Made by a program: the position numbers and the translations under genes
The notes under the pieces: model-generated
Databases searched by the model: none
What the model saw: the letters and a program-made list of their open reading frames with translations, nothing else
Told to the model about the DNA's origin: nothing
DNA from: Diprion similis
Taxonomy: Eukaryota > Arthropoda > Insecta > Hymenoptera > Diprionidae
Assembly: GCF_021155765.1 (NCBI RefSeq)
Contig: NC_060116.1
Location: forward strand, 17,300,584 to 17,364,583
Direction: 5' to 3'
Length of the DNA: 64,000 nt
Shown: one piece after another, positions 28,521-42,762 of the stretch
Layout of the letters: each line of letters begins with the position of its first letter
Position numbering within the stretch: the first letter of the stretch is position 1

Positions 28521-30751
28521 TTGATTCAATTCATTGATAAGCGCGATGTATCACGTACAAATGGGTTATAATTAAACGCATATACATATATACATACGTA
28601 AACACGTATATACAATTATACATGTAGAGGAGGACCAACCGAGAGGCGTGTTTGTTGCGTGCAGTATAGATAAGCCCGAAGAGTGTATCAACCCCGGAAT
28701 TTGTTGTTATTATTAGAATCTTCAAATCTTTTAAACGCGAAAATATCGTGTCAACTGTTGAGACCGCCGCTTTGCTGGTTGCTGGCGAGCTATCTCTGCG
28801 TTTCGATTTCTTGCTGTCTCAACAACAATTATTACGTTCCCCTAATCGATGTAAAAATATATTTTTAACAGGTATGAAAATAGAAAACAAAACGACGGAA
28901 ACCAAATGTTTTGCTTCTCTTGTTTCCTATAAATCAATTTCAGTGTTTTTAAGATCGGTTTAAAAAATCATAGGTCAAGGACGAGTGATTAAGAAAAATG
29001 TGATATTTTTTTAATGAATTTCAGGGGTCGTACAATACTAACGTAGAAAAAATCCTTAAGTCAAGTTAAAAAATGCCACGGTCAGCCGTTTACTGAGTTA
29101 GCATGAAATGCCTCATATATATAGATATATATTGTATATATATAATATATATAATATTGAAGACGGTCACAATAAATGTTAATTCATAGATTTTTTTGAT
29201 TTTTTTTTCACTCAATAAGGGGGAACGCCAATTCACAACGTGCCAATGCAAGACACGAAGTAATAAACGTGCAGATTTAAAGGTCCGTTCGAATAAAAGC
29301 ACGTCCTCCTCCGTACGTATCTATGCATGCATGCATATATGCACTCCATCCGACCTGATAATACCGGCGTTATCCCTAATACACCTGCTTAATGTTCGCC
29401 TGCAGTAGCAATTGGTATTGAAGGTATAACAATAGCTACACATAGAAATTAATTACGAAAATGTTTGCACAGGAAGCAAATGCAAATGTATATATTATCA
29501 GCACGGGGTATAGATGATGCATTATAGAAACGTAAAACCTGCAGTATGCCTCGTACTTGTATACCTATAAAACGATGCACATGCACTTTCATAAATCTGC
29601 ATCAGGTGCATATGCATAATATATACGTATACTATAACGTGTACATGTATAACAGGGGATTTGCGCGCGGTTATTAGTGGAATTAATTAAAATTCCGTCA
29701 TGAATAAACTCTATACGATATGCTGACACAGGATAGATTGTATGTATTAGTTGCATTGTATATACGTATACGTGTACGCGAAGCTGAGGTAGATAGCACT
29801 TTATCGTCATACTGATATGCATGCTTACGATTAGATATATTTGTATATAATATAATATATATACATATATCTATATGTATATATATATACTCCAATCCAA
29901 GCTTAGATGTTATACACCGCGAGCATATCCATATACTTAATCACGCATAATAATTCTGCCAGCACTGCATCAGTTTTCAAATTTTCAGTTAATTTCATAA
30001 GATGCCAGAAACATTTTCCAGCGCGCATTGCAATTATCGTAATATTATGAATGTCCAATGAAAGTCGACGAACCCCTAACTCTTATTTCCTTTCCTACGC
30101 CCCCTTCTTCTTTTCTTCCTCAGTCACCGTCTTCTTATTCAAGATACGTCGGATGCAGAACTGTATCTTGATCGTATAGTCGAGTGTGTCTTTGACGTTT
30201 ATGAAGCTTGGAAGGCGCGATATTGAGAGTTACGTGAATTAAAGAAAAAAATTAGAGTAACGAAACAGATTTTTTGTCAAAAGAATTTTAGAGAGAAAAG
30301 CATAATCACTCTTTTCGATTTCACTTTCGTTAGCTTCTCCAGTAGATTCCAAATTTATCGTACTTTTTATTGTCCTTGGTTTTGAATTCTACTTAATCAT
30401 TAAGTTCAATTATAAAATGGCCCCGAAATAAAGAAATAGATATATGTATGTATAGGAAAAATGTCCACGGAATGCTACCTAGTTACGTTACGTTACGTTG
30501 CGTTGGCGTTGCGTCGATCAGTCTGCAGACGGCAAACAGGTGTCACCGACAGACGCGGTGTCTCTTATACCTTTACAGTATTTGTTTAATATATTCTACA
30601 AAGGTATTATATATATATTCTACACATACATGCGACCGTGATCGCACACGCTTAAGCATTGCATATGCATACCTTATATATACTTAGTACAAGTATTTAC
30701 GGCACGCATATGCCTGGGCTTGTAGATACTTTGATATAACGCCGATTTTAG

Positions 30752-30870
30752 ACACAGATTCCTGCACCGGCACAGTTACCGACACGAACCTTTTTCTGTA
30801 ATATCACCAACCCTCGAAAATTCTATAAAAAGGTTTGTGTCGGTAACCGTGTCGGCGTAGAAATCTGTAT
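30752..30870. repeat. Gap-free 44-bp inverted repeat with 31-nt loop (hairpin)
   Basis: The left arm 30752-30795 and right arm 30827-30870 pair along all 44 positions without a gap. The shared core is GTTACCGACAC. There are seven mismatches, every one a transition, three of which become G-U pairs in a plus-strand RNA. The size (119 nt) and shape fit a precursor hairpin or a small fold-back element. No known insect microRNA sequence was recognised. Confidence 0.7.
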
Positions 30871-33800
30871 TAAGAACCGTCATTGTATATATCTCCTTAA
30901 AAGATGTGTAGACACGTATATACCTATATGCGTGGTAAAGGACGCGTTCTATTTACTTTTTCAAACCTTTCGCAGGCTTGTGTATTGCCTGAACGAGTTT
31001 AACGACGCGACGCCACGGCTGATCGTGAGTCGCGCCGTAAACGGAACGTGCATGGCGAGTGACATGTATGCATGCATGTATGCGTGTATGCGTGTATGCG
31101 TGTATGTATGTATTAACGACGCAGTCTCTATATCCAAAGCATATGGGCATAAAGGAGACATAGGCATGCCATAGGCAAGACGTACGCAGCATCTGCGTAT
31201 TCCGTCATACGTACCACGTGCACCGGCGCATACCGGTATATCCGATAAATTACCTGCAGCAAGAAGAATCTTACGTGATGATTCCCGGATACGTTTTCAA
31301 CGTGGAAAATTATCCGCCAAACAGTTAGACAAAAAAAAAATTTTTTTTACAAAAAAAATAAATAAAAAACACTTGCCGAAATTCGTCAACTAAAGTAGTG
31401 ATTCTGGTTCTTATGCACGTAGTATTTCTTCACTAGTTTATAATTCAACTATCGTAGAATTTTGCAATATCTTCTTGCACAATCTGTGACGAAACTAGAT
31501 AAGAGAAAATTCTATACATATAATATTCCGAATTCTATTTAACTTCGTTACTATAATACAGAATTGTAAAACTCGTATTTTTTTGCTGTACCGGTAAAAT
31601 TTGTGAATTTTTTTTTTTTTTTTTTTTTCACAGAAAAATTAATACATTAAAATAAGTCAACTAAATGATAGAAATGTTAATGAAGTGGAAATATTTTAAT
31701 TGGAAAACTACTCGTAAGAAGACAAAGAAAACATATAATTTCAAAAGTTCAAAAACTTGTTATCTATATATACATTGATATCTCGGTTACTCACGAGACA
31801 CCCCGTATGTACGGAAAGCAGTACTCTCTGAAGCCGCCATGCTGGCTGCACCAGGCCACGCGACTCCGTGGTTCTCAACTCTCATTACTTGATTCTGGTT
31901 GTTTTTCAGGCGAAAGAAAAGGAATCACCTCTACTGTCAACACGGATGATTCTTCTCAATCATTTTCTTTTTTTTTTTTTTTCCTAATCTTCTTAACACC
32001 CCACTATCGACAGTAAATTATATCCAATATATATAGTAATTTGTGTCACGTGATTCGACAAAAAAAAAAAAGAAAATAAATAATGAATACGTATACATGG
32101 ATTGTATAATTTTTTATTATCGATGACGAGTTGGAGGTGAGGAGAGGAAAAAAAAAACTGAGCTCATTATATGCGGTGAGATACGTATCGTATTTTTTCT
32201 AGAGTATTGAGCAACACGTATTATAATGTACAGAACCAGTAAATTTCTCATGTCCATGTGCAACAAGCAGTGTTGCAATTCTTGTGTCAGTTGTTCGTAT
32301 AGCGAAGTTTCTACACCCAGAGAAAACACTTTACTCAAGTAACAGAATAATTCTGTTACACGGAGAGAGAAACATTTTTTCCCAGTACACACCGACTTTA
32401 CGGCAAAAGTTACCCCCGTCTCGTTCGTATCACGATTTTCACCGAAATTCAGGATGACACAACTTTACTGGATTCCTACATAGGTATATGAAATAATATA
32501 TGCATATGATACTCTGACGAATTTTCTAATATTTCGTTAAAATAACATTATTCGTTTATGCCTTCGCTGCGATATTTCATTTACACTAATGCGCAACGAA
32601 GAAAGATTTCAATGATCTGTACAGATGTTATATACCTTCAGATATATCGTATCAATCATCGGCGGTGAGCCTTGACTATACATATAGCTTAACAGCTGGT
32701 AAATTCACAACGATTACAATAATGCATGTCGAGGTGTATGATATATAAATATATATAATATATATCAGTTAGGAAATTAATACTTTCTACATATAATTAT
32801 GATTATAGAGAATGCACTGCACATATATAAAATAGACTAAAACTTTTATGCACGTACATAAAATGTTATATACGTATCGGATACGAATCTGTATCTTCTA
32901 CCGAAAAGTCTAGCCGAGTAATTAATTATTATCCCTGCCAGAGTGGAAAAATTGTTGGACAATTCTGCTTCTTGCGTGAGACTCGGTGATCTTTCGTCAT
33001 ACGTGTAAAGTGAACGCGTAGAGCTGCAGCGACAGCGACTCGAGTGAAATGAAATCGGAAAAAGAGAAAAAAAGAAAGGAAAAAAATTAAGTTGGATGCT
33101 CGAGGCGCGCTCGCGCCTTGAAAAGCCTTGAAGGACCTTGAAGGGTAGGGTGATGATGATGCTGGTCTTGGTGGTGGTCGGGTCGAGCTGGACTAGGCTG
33201 GGCTGGGCTGGGCTGTGCTGGGTTTTCTCGGTATCCCCGCTGAGAGCAACGGGTTCTAAATATACGCTCTCAGGGTGGTCGCGGGTTGAACTGGCCAAGG
33301 GCAGATACGGAGAGAATGAAAAACAAGAGAGAGAGAGAGGGAGGGAGGGAGGGAGGGAGAGAGAGGACGAGAGTAGTCGTCTATCTCCTTCTCACTCTCA
33401 CCTAGAAATAAACCCCTCCTCTCTCAAGCCAAACCGCGTTTGCCTCGTACAACGATGTACATATACGTACAATACAATGAACAGGGTGCATATACAGGGT
33501 GGCACCCATGGCAACACTGCGCGACAAGAGTAAGAAAAAATTATAATCGTGTCTATATACATGTAACAGTGTTATACCGCTTGCAGTTTTACGCCCAAAA
33601 GAAGAAGAAAAAGAAGAAGAAGAAGAAGATGAACCTGTACTTCGGATACCTATTCTCAAAACAGCGTAACGCTGCTGACGTTAAGCATGAATTATAATCA
33701 TTATGTGATACGTCGTTTCACATGTCATACTATACACACACATATATATATAAGCACACACATGAAATCCGTTCTGCTAATAAATACTGCACCGTGAAGT

Positions 33801-35274
33801 GTCAACGCAAGAATCTTTAAATAAGGTGATTACAATATTATGCGCGCAGCTATACGCTGCAGAGTAAAGTTGACGAGCGTTACATGCATGCATGTGTAAA
33901 GTATATACGATAAGTCCGAATTCCGCCGAGTTGGTGCATTATTACTGTACATACACGTGTGTGTATGTTCGTGTGCGTATATATATATATAGGTATAATA
34001 TCCTGTTCGCGAATGTTAACAATATGTATATAATAGTATATATAGGTATAACAGCGTAATCTCACGATGTATGTCGACGAGCAGAATTATCGGACGACGT
34101 TTCACTTTCACTTTGAAATTATAACCGCTGCAAGGTCGCTCGCTATACATACAATATACTTATATATACACGCCTCGGTTGATCGCGAGTAAGAATGAGA
34201 AGCGTTCGTGAAAACTTGCTCCGAAACAAAGACAGTCTACTTATATTGACTAGCCAACCCCCTCCACGAAATGTACGATTTATAATTTTCGATTTAAATT
34301 TATAAAGAATCATATTGTCATGTAGAACTTAACGAATCTTTCATATACATGCATATACATGCGTGTATATATATAGATTCGCGGTAGATAATACTGACGT
34401 ATTTATCCCTGTGCAGATATTAAATGAAATTGAGACAAGTGCGATACGGTAAGTATGAACGCATACACACATGTATATGCGCGCGTGTGTGTGTGTGTGT
34501 GTGTGATTCGGGTGAAATATAAGCCGAAGCTCCTGCATATCGGTTATCGGTCGAGCAGGCAAGTTCGAGGCTATCCATAAACGTTATCGAGCGTGCAGCC
34601 CCTCCCGTTCTAATGCATGCGGCGATATAAAAAAATACCTACGTACCTCCGATACGTGCCTGTATACACATGTGTATTGTATATACGCCGTATATATATA
34701 CCTACACAACAGAGGTCAACAGATGATATCCTATAATAGATGGATTAATAAATAGCATCGAAATTAAGACGGGAGTGGGGGGTTAAAAAAAAAAAAAAAA
34801 GGAAAGAAAAAAAAACACATCCGATAAGCAAAGTAAAGATAGAAAAATGAGAATGAAAAATAGCCGCTTGGTAGGTATATATTAAGTCATGTCGTCCCCG
34901 ATCTGCGCTGCACTGCACGTCCGCAATCAGTCACCCACGTAATGTATAGAATATAGATAGATATATATATATAGTATACATCTACCGAGTATATTATTAT
35001 ACCTACCGCGGTTCCGCTATCCTCGTACGTGATTAACCATACAGCTACGTGTACCTATATTTACAACGAACAACGATGCCCATTGTGCATAATATCTACC
35101 ATTTCATTATACGTATATTATATATTATATGTATGCACCGCAGGGAGAAGAGATTTATTGACTGGGCTAATGTATATTCAACTCGGCTCGCGATACGTCG
35201 ATCAAATACCTGTATATGTATATCAGGATGAGTATTTTTTCGTATGAAGAAAAAGGTTTAATCGTTTCGATAAG

Positions 35275-35275
35275 C

Positions 35276-35320
<45 letters not shown>
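35275..35320. repeat. (AAT)15 triplet repeat
   Basis: About 15 perfect AAT units. Confidence 0.95.
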
Positions 35321-36921
35321 CTGTTTTTTTATATCTACAGAGTACGTACGAGGTGCGCAAATATAAGAAATTCACTGCGAGAGGGGAAACAAAAAGTATC
35401 TCACAACGTACTTGCGAATCTTTTTCTTTTCTCAAATATGTATGGGATATTCCATGACATCTCGATCAATATTCTAAGGCGATTCCGTGATTTCTGCCTA
35501 CCGATTAACGCGCCGGAGGCAAACACAAGAAAGAGGGGCGGGGGGGGGGGGGTCGGAGAAGAAGGGCGCGAGCCGCGATCGACTCGCGAGTTATAACGCA
35601 CGTAGATATATCAGATAATTATGTATATGTATAATATATATACCTATAATATACAGATATAAATAATACATATACATACATACATACATAACTCACAAGT
35701 AGGTATATCAAGGTGCAGGAAGTTTCGGTTAGTCAATAAATTCCCGATGGATCGTTCGTTCCAAAGTTGGTAATAAAATTTTCGTAGGCGTAACGCGGTA
35801 GCTGCTAAGATACACGTATATATACGTATGCATATATAAGCTGCGTCATCCGCATATCGGTATCGTATAATATACATACATGTATGTATACAAGCCTAAG
35901 CGATATTAATGGTTATCAACCTGATGAATAATTACGCAACATTCGTAAACCGGCAAGCTTATATCCATATCCTATAACGTATAGGTATAACGTGTACTAA
36001 CAATAAGTATAAGTCAGCCTGCCATTCCACCCTGCAGCAGCACAGCGCCACCACGTCCTCCTCTGTGCTGCACCGCTCTCGTATCATTGCCGATATACGT
36101 ATAACAATGTAAGTGCACGCGGTTAATTGAATCGGGAAGAAGATTATTTCATACAAGGGGACTGTTATAAAAGATTGAAGAGGAAATCAATGAAAGTGAC
36201 AAATAGGTATTTGAATGTCAGATCCGATTCGCTGTTGTTGTTTCCATTATATCCGTGACCATTTCATACCATTCCCTATGGGTTTCACAAGTATAATTTT
36301 CTTTCATTTCAAAGTCGAGTGTCCCAATTATTTCACGAGTGGTTACTCCTCGTATTTGTCCGAGTATAATATATTAAGGATATTATAGGCATATACGTAA
36401 TCCCCTCCCCTCCCCTCCTCTCCCACTCTCTCTCTCTCTCTCTCTCCACCTACGATTTGTTTTCAGTCCATATGTGCATGTTTATGGTTCCTTCTTCTTC
36501 CTCTTCTCGCCCTTTTCGTCATCCATTGCGTGCGTGTGTGTGTGTGTGTTTCGAGGTTGAGGGAGTTTAAGGGTTATCGCACGTGCTGCATCTTTACGGG
36601 CGTACTTTCAACGTTTACGTGGCTACCGCGTTATACTCGTCGACGAGGACGACGAGGACGACGACAGTTAGATACCCACATAATATGTATATTGTATAAC
36701 CGTACGTGCATAAAGCTTACTTGTGTTTACGCGCCCCTGTGTAGGTAGAGCACGATGATCATGTGCCCTGCAGGTTTGTCGACCGCTATTAGATGTGCCC
36801 TCACGGCCGTTCGTTAACTCGCCCGATGCTTACCAAGCGGTATATATACCTGTGTGTGGGTGTGTATAACTAAAATCTCTACCGCGATAAGCTTCGTAGA
36901 TGATGTAGATTGCCCTGTGTA

Positions 36922-36952
36922 CCTTATTCCTTATTCCTTATTCCTTATTCCT
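36922..36952. repeat. Heptanucleotide repeat (TTATTCC)4
   Basis: Four perfect TTATTCC copies. Confidence 0.9.
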
Positions 36953-39210
36953 ACCACCACCTCTTATAAGGTACAATGTAACATGTATATATATATATAT
37001 TACAGACGTTAAAACCAATCCCACACGTATATACGTATAGGGATGATAATAACGTACAGTCGTATGCATTTCGTGACCGTATGCTGAGTCTACCAGTCAT
37101 TGACACGTTTAAACGAAATTACTGACCCTGTCATTTTCCAGAATTATAAACTTACGGCACAAATCTTGAACACATCGATGATTAAAACCAATTGCCACAG
37201 AGTTAGATAGTGCGAATTTATTTTTTGGTAATTATACGACTAAGGATCAAACAGATGTAACCAAAAAAGGTCAATAACTGTTATACACCTACCGTAATAT
37301 ATGACGTGTAAGAAACAGTATTAGACGCGGGAGGGTGCAGTGCGTACGTCGTGTATCGATAGATACGGATGCAGTTGTGCGGGAGAGAGCATGACGTGAT
37401 ATTATACCTATACGTGTCCGAGTATAGTGCAGGGCGAAGACACGTTATCATTATCGCGTTTAATAAGAGATTCGTCAGTCCGGACAGTGTGGTGCATTGC
37501 GTAGGCAGAGAAAGGGTAGAACGGAAGTAGGAATATGAATTTGATAAACAGGAAGCTTTATATGTATATTGTATATCCCATACATACATATACACATACG
37601 TATTACATGCAAGCGATAATGTGAGTGCATATATGGCGTGAAGTATATCGAATAACGACAAATATGTTCTGCAGAATTTTCATCGTTGGCAAAAACAAAT
37701 TTTTCATTTTAACTCGTATATCCGACATGCATGGTCGATGACACAACGAGTAAGATTACGCCAAAAATCAGATTATATCATCCTGAATGTAAATAACATT
37801 ATTTCGTTACTTGACTGTAGCCAGATATTATCGGACAAAGTATACAAACATGTACATATAGACGTAAAAAATAAGAAGAATAAAATTTTTCAATTTTAAA
37901 AACATTAAATACAATTATAATAACAATAACCAGAAGACAGAAGAAACGAAAAAAACCAAAAAGTAGTGAATTTGGCTGACCTTGACGGCCCGTCCTAAGA
38001 ACTTTCCGCTCGGATGCATTTCAAGCTCATAAAACATTATAAAATCAACTCTTTTCTTAAAACTGGTTTTGTCATTTAAACAAACCGACACAGTTGCTAC
38101 TATAAACCGTTCGAATCCAAAATACAATAATTTTCAAGTCAATAAAAACCCCGTCGATTATTGAGAAAAAAATCGTACAAATCCTTCGTTTTATTTCCGA
38201 AATATCGTACAAAAAAAAGAAAATTATCGAAACTGATTACATCTCTAAAAAACCTCAAATAGTATAATGTCTACTGATCCGATGAAAAAAACTAATTTCA
38301 TCATATTCGAGATGATCGCAACAATACCAATAAATTATTACTTTCCTTATTCTATTTATTATCTGAAAAAAATTCTGAACTAAAAAATCAAAGAGATGAT
38401 ACTTAGATACGCGACACGATTCGTGAACCACAAAAAATGAAATATCGTTAGCATGGTCGATTCGTTCCTATGCATATATATGTATTAATAATACACCAGG
38501 ATAGTTTTACGGCGGCCAGGACAGCTGATTCTGAACTGTACCGTCGCGGTGTGGCCGTGTGCCGTGTGGCCGTGTGGCGGCGTCGGCGCGTTACGTAATT
38601 CGACAGCAGCCTGTGCCAAGCTGCACATTCGCCTCTGCCTGCTCATAACACCCAGCACCACACCGCCATTCCCCTCATTTCCCTTCCGTTCACCAGCTTT
38701 TATCCTATGCAAACACGTGCATACGGTAGTGTGTATAACCGAAAAGCGTACGTATATAGCCATACTCCGCACCTACACATTCGCCAAGACTGTATTAATA
38801 TTGTAAAGATTTGAGAACACGACGCGTACTCTATACCTGTGTACCTACGTAAGCGCTAGTATGCCGCGATCGGCGATCTACGGCTACATCGTGCATATAC
38901 CGTACATTGGATATACATATAGTGTATAAAATACACAGTATTTTCGCGTGATTACTATGGTGAGGGTTTATTTTTAATGTGTTTTCTTTTTTTCTGTTTT
39001 CCCCAATACCGCGGCCATCAGGATGCCTACATGGCTATAAGATATTATGAGGTATAGGTGCCATGGTGCATAAGTGAGTTGGTATAGACGGCCCAGATCG
39101 ATATATTTATATAGGTATACACATGTTATATGCGTACGTATTGAAGCCGATGTCTTTCATTGATTCGAAACGGACAATTCATATATCATTTCCGAATAAA
39201 GATTCTCCGT

Positions 39211-39259
39211 TATATGCATGTATGTATGCATGTATGTATGTATGCATGTATGTATGTAT
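39211..39259. repeat. (TGTA/TGCA)n tetranucleotide repeat
   Basis: A TGTA array with TGCA variants at regular spacing, about 12 units. Confidence 0.88.
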
Positions 39260-39900
39260 ACCTGCGATAGCGGGTCGAGGACTCGGCGCCAGTGAACGAT
39301 GAGACATCTATCTGCCGACTAAGTATCATCTATATGTATGATAGCAGTCGCCGCTACGGTAAATAACAATAATAATAAATTATCGCCAATATATTACGCA
39401 CGCCGGAGAAAGCGGCTGTTCAACCCAGTATAGTTTCGATACACGGAGGCGCCAACCTCTGCAATATAATCACAATCGTAAACACATGGATACTACACGT
39501 GCTCGTCAAATTTTTCTTTTTCTTTTTTAAACTTCAACCATGAGAAACCGAATCGCACTGACATGATTTCTCTAAAAAAACTCGAATACAAGATGACGGG
39601 GGAGGGGGGCAAACAAAACATACAAACACTCACACCTAACGCATAATCTCGTTCGACAAATATTTTTCACATATAATAATATGTACGTACATACATTCAC
39701 GATACACGGACTAATTATACACGCATCGTGTTGCATCGGCAAACACTAACAGCAGAAATCTAGGCAAACTGCGGTACGTAATGAAGAAGTCAGTATCGGT
39801 ATATCTGTAATATATATGTATAATACATGTAACATAAAATAGAAAATCGCGGGCTAGATTGGAGTAACGAGAGGAGATTGACTCTGACTATTGTTATCCC

Positions 39901-39935
39901 CCCTCCTCCTCCTCCTCCTCCTCCTCCTCCTCCTC
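39901..39935. repeat. (CTC)n triplet repeat
   Basis: About 11 CTC units. Confidence 0.92.
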
Positions 39936-41210
39936 TGCAACCGCTGTTCAAACTGTTTCACGGGACGACGCCAGAAGTATAAAGGTCATCGGCGAAGTTG
40001 TGTGGCGGGGCGAGGGGGGCGATATTCCGTGCAAAGCTTACGTCATACATGTATGTACCTACACATGTGTACAACTATTGCACAACATGTAGGAAATTGG
40101 AAATTGGTAGGTGCGTGTAGTTTTCAAAATACACAAAACTCGGCATGGCGGAGCTTTTTGTCAATTTCTCACATGCATACATGTAGAGTTAACAATAAGA
40201 GGAAAAAAGTCCAGGGACTCTAAACTTTAAGGGGGGTCAGATTGAATTGGTAGTAGAAGAAAAGGAGGGAGAAAGAGTGAACGGAATAAACTAGGTTGTG
40301 TCAATTTTTTATCAAGCGTAAATCGTTGCGCGCGACTCCTTGAACTTTAACCTGATGAATAAACCTAATGGAATGCCTTTTATGCAGGCAAGCTTTGGAG
40401 AAAACAAACGGTACTCTGTAACATACCCTCCGTACATAATATCACAAAGGATAAAATACAGGTATGATGTAAACAAAGAACGGCTCACTTGACCGACAAA
40501 TTTTAAAAAGGTACTTTCGAACCACGTCAGCCATGACAGCCCGCACCACCCGTGATATCGTGAAATACCTATATATTATTTTCATTACTTCAGCAGAAAT
40601 AAAAAACGAATAAACTGTAACACAGCTGGTGGTGGTGGTGGTGGTTATACCTCGCAGCATTGAGAAGAAATACGAAAACCCGCGAGGAAAGGCCTCCAAT
40701 TACGAAAACAAATGAGACACGGAATATCTTTGACAAAGTATAAAATTTCCGGCAACCGCATCTCCCTTACTAACCTCCTGACGACCCTAATAAAATTCTG
40801 ATTGTGAGAAATCCTAAAGGGGTCCTGGAGCGACGCAGCAGCGTCACGACGTTGAAGAGGGAATGAAGTGAAATTATCCGAGCGAATCCTGCACCAAGGT
40901 GCGTAACTACAATCTTATCTTGAATTTCCGCTTGCCGTAAGTAAGGCGGGTCGTATAATTTATAATCCAGATGATCTAAATATTTATCAAAGTCGTTGAG
41001 TTTACGGGTAAAATTGTTTCAAATCATAGTAAAAAAAAAAAAGATCTTTTTTTTTAAACCGAAACTACCGCACCAAGTATAATATTATATAAGATTGACA
41101 TTTTGATGAGGGTGTACATTCCTCGTGACAGTCCAGAGCAAGAGCATTCGTGTAGAATAACTTGAAAGCAAATGAACCAGATACGCATGCGCGGCTCCGT
41201 CTTCGCATGA

Positions 41211-41226
41211 TCACGTGATCACGTGA
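41211..41226. promoter_or_regulatory. Two overlapping TCACGTGA E-boxes
   Basis: Two TCACGTGA palindromes share a dinucleotide so that their CACGTG cores (41212-41217 and 41220-41225) are 8 bp apart. They lie about 1.2 kb inside Mxd intron 3. This full 8-mer is favoured by bHLH-zipper dimers. Confidence 0.45.
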
Positions 41227-42414
41227 GACCAATCTGATTGGAGGACGTTTCAATTTCCATTAATCTCGAAAGCTGTCGGTCGTAGAAATTTTTCATAACA
41301 AAAGAAAAAAAATAAATAAATAAGACATTGATCGTAGATTCTCTCGCGTTGAATTTCCACTTCAAAAAATTTCATCGTCGTCCGATTTTCAAGTCTGATT
41401 GTGGATCCGTAGCTTGGTAATTGTAAACAACGACGAAGTAATCGGCGGAGATGTAAGTTCCTTAGCATGTGTGTTATTATGCTCGAGCTTGGTCGTGTTC
41501 GAAATACAAAAATAGTCAAACTCCCCGAGGATTCCCGAGTGAGAGCGAATCCCGCCGAAAGAAAAGATCATCAGCAACGGTAGTGGGCTGCTGCATTAGA
41601 GTGAAGTTCTTACGCAATTCCCCCGCCCTGTTTGCTTCTGCAGTATATACGCCTAATCATTATCGCACTCTTGTGCATATGCAACGGTGTACATATATGT
41701 ATGTGATTACCTGTATACATCGTTCTTTAATTTGGACGAAATGTGTACAAATATGTTTGAAAATCCAGCAGCTTTAATATCGTACCTTCGACATTCGCGG
41801 TGTACCTACACCTACATCAAAGGTGTGCAATAGTGTGCATGTACCTATGGATTGCAGCCAGCGAGCACACAACGGTAGAAATTTTGTGTCCCACAAATTT
41901 TCCGAGGTTAATCAGCGCCAATTATACCGATACCGAGTGCTAAAAGTTGACCGTTGAATGCTGAATGCTAAATGCTAAGAAGCCAATGGCAAAGCAAACC
42001 TGCCACTACGCACGTGACACTTATACCTACTTCGTTGTTCCATCGTTTAAGTTTTTCGTCGTAAAAATCACGCCAATTTTCACCAACTCGTGATTACAAA
42101 AACATTCAGGGACGTACGATTGAGTGGCGAAAAAGAAATGGGTTCACATCGCACCAACAGATGTACGTAGTAAGAGAAATGGTACGATTAGTTTTTCCCC
42201 CCAATTGATCGCTGAATGATTATTGCGAGTTAGTTCGAACTGTACGATCATCAGTATCTCCGCAGGAAACCTAATTCTTTTCAAGTCTTCTTTCATTATT
42301 ACGCGCCTTGACGAATATCAATGTGACAGCAACGATATACCTACTGTATACCGAGCGTATAAATCTACTATCACGAAGTATAGTGTCGTGTGGATATATT
42401 ACAAAAGAACTCAC

Positions 42415-42444
42415 CTATTTTTCTCCAGCTCGTTATGAGTCGTT
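42415..42444 (-). other. Mxd: 30-nt Mxd microexon encoding the start of the basic region
   Basis: The acceptor TTTTCCAG precedes it and the donor AG/GTGAGT follows. The exon completes an Arg codon from exon 2, then encodes TTHNELEKN and the first two bases of the next Arg codon. Vertebrate Mad/Mxi1 genes also split the basic region with a very short exon here, which supports the call. Confidence 0.9.
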
Positions 42445-42693
42445 CTGGAAAAGAAAAAAAGAAAAACGAACGATTAGAATCACGATCGCACAGACATAAT
42501 TACGAAGAAAAAATTGAATTGGTGAGTAAAATGATGTTTCGTCAATGCGATGAGTAATGGCCACGCAGATAAATTAATTCAGGATATAAAGATTGTTGAA
42601 AACGACGGGAGCCTTTTTTATTTTATTACATTTTTTTTCTCATCTACTTCACTTTTTATTTTAATGATCAAACAACAATCGCGAGGCAAGCAA

Positions 42694-42762
<69 letters not shown>

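Larger units (their letters stand above)
15910..30751. other. No recognised gene; repeat-dense intronic or intergenic DNA
   Basis: Microsatellites occur every 1-2 kb. The longest open frame (minus strand 23031-23609, 192 codons) is low in family signal and rich in Phe, Arg and His, so it is probably chance. Homopolymers include T23 near 22751 and C12 near 25195. Confidence 0.55.
30871..42414. other. No recognised gene; AT-rich part of putative Mxd intron 3
   Basis: Very AT-rich, with scattered GTAT/ATAC tracts, GT runs at 34486-34504 and 36528-36549, T-runs near 31607 and 31967 and A-runs near 34785. A stretch of GTG-rich short tandem units lies at 38550-38583. The missing bHLH-zipper exons of Mxd were looked for here on the minus strand and not found. 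Confidence 0.55.

Noticed and set aside
37281..37661. Peptide containing CTTLSGLTNLLLNAI, superficially like the Mxd helix-2 motif
   Set aside because: The invariant Arg-His before Thr-Thr-Leu and the basic Lys-Ala-Lys are missing, with no flanking basic region or splice sites in phase.
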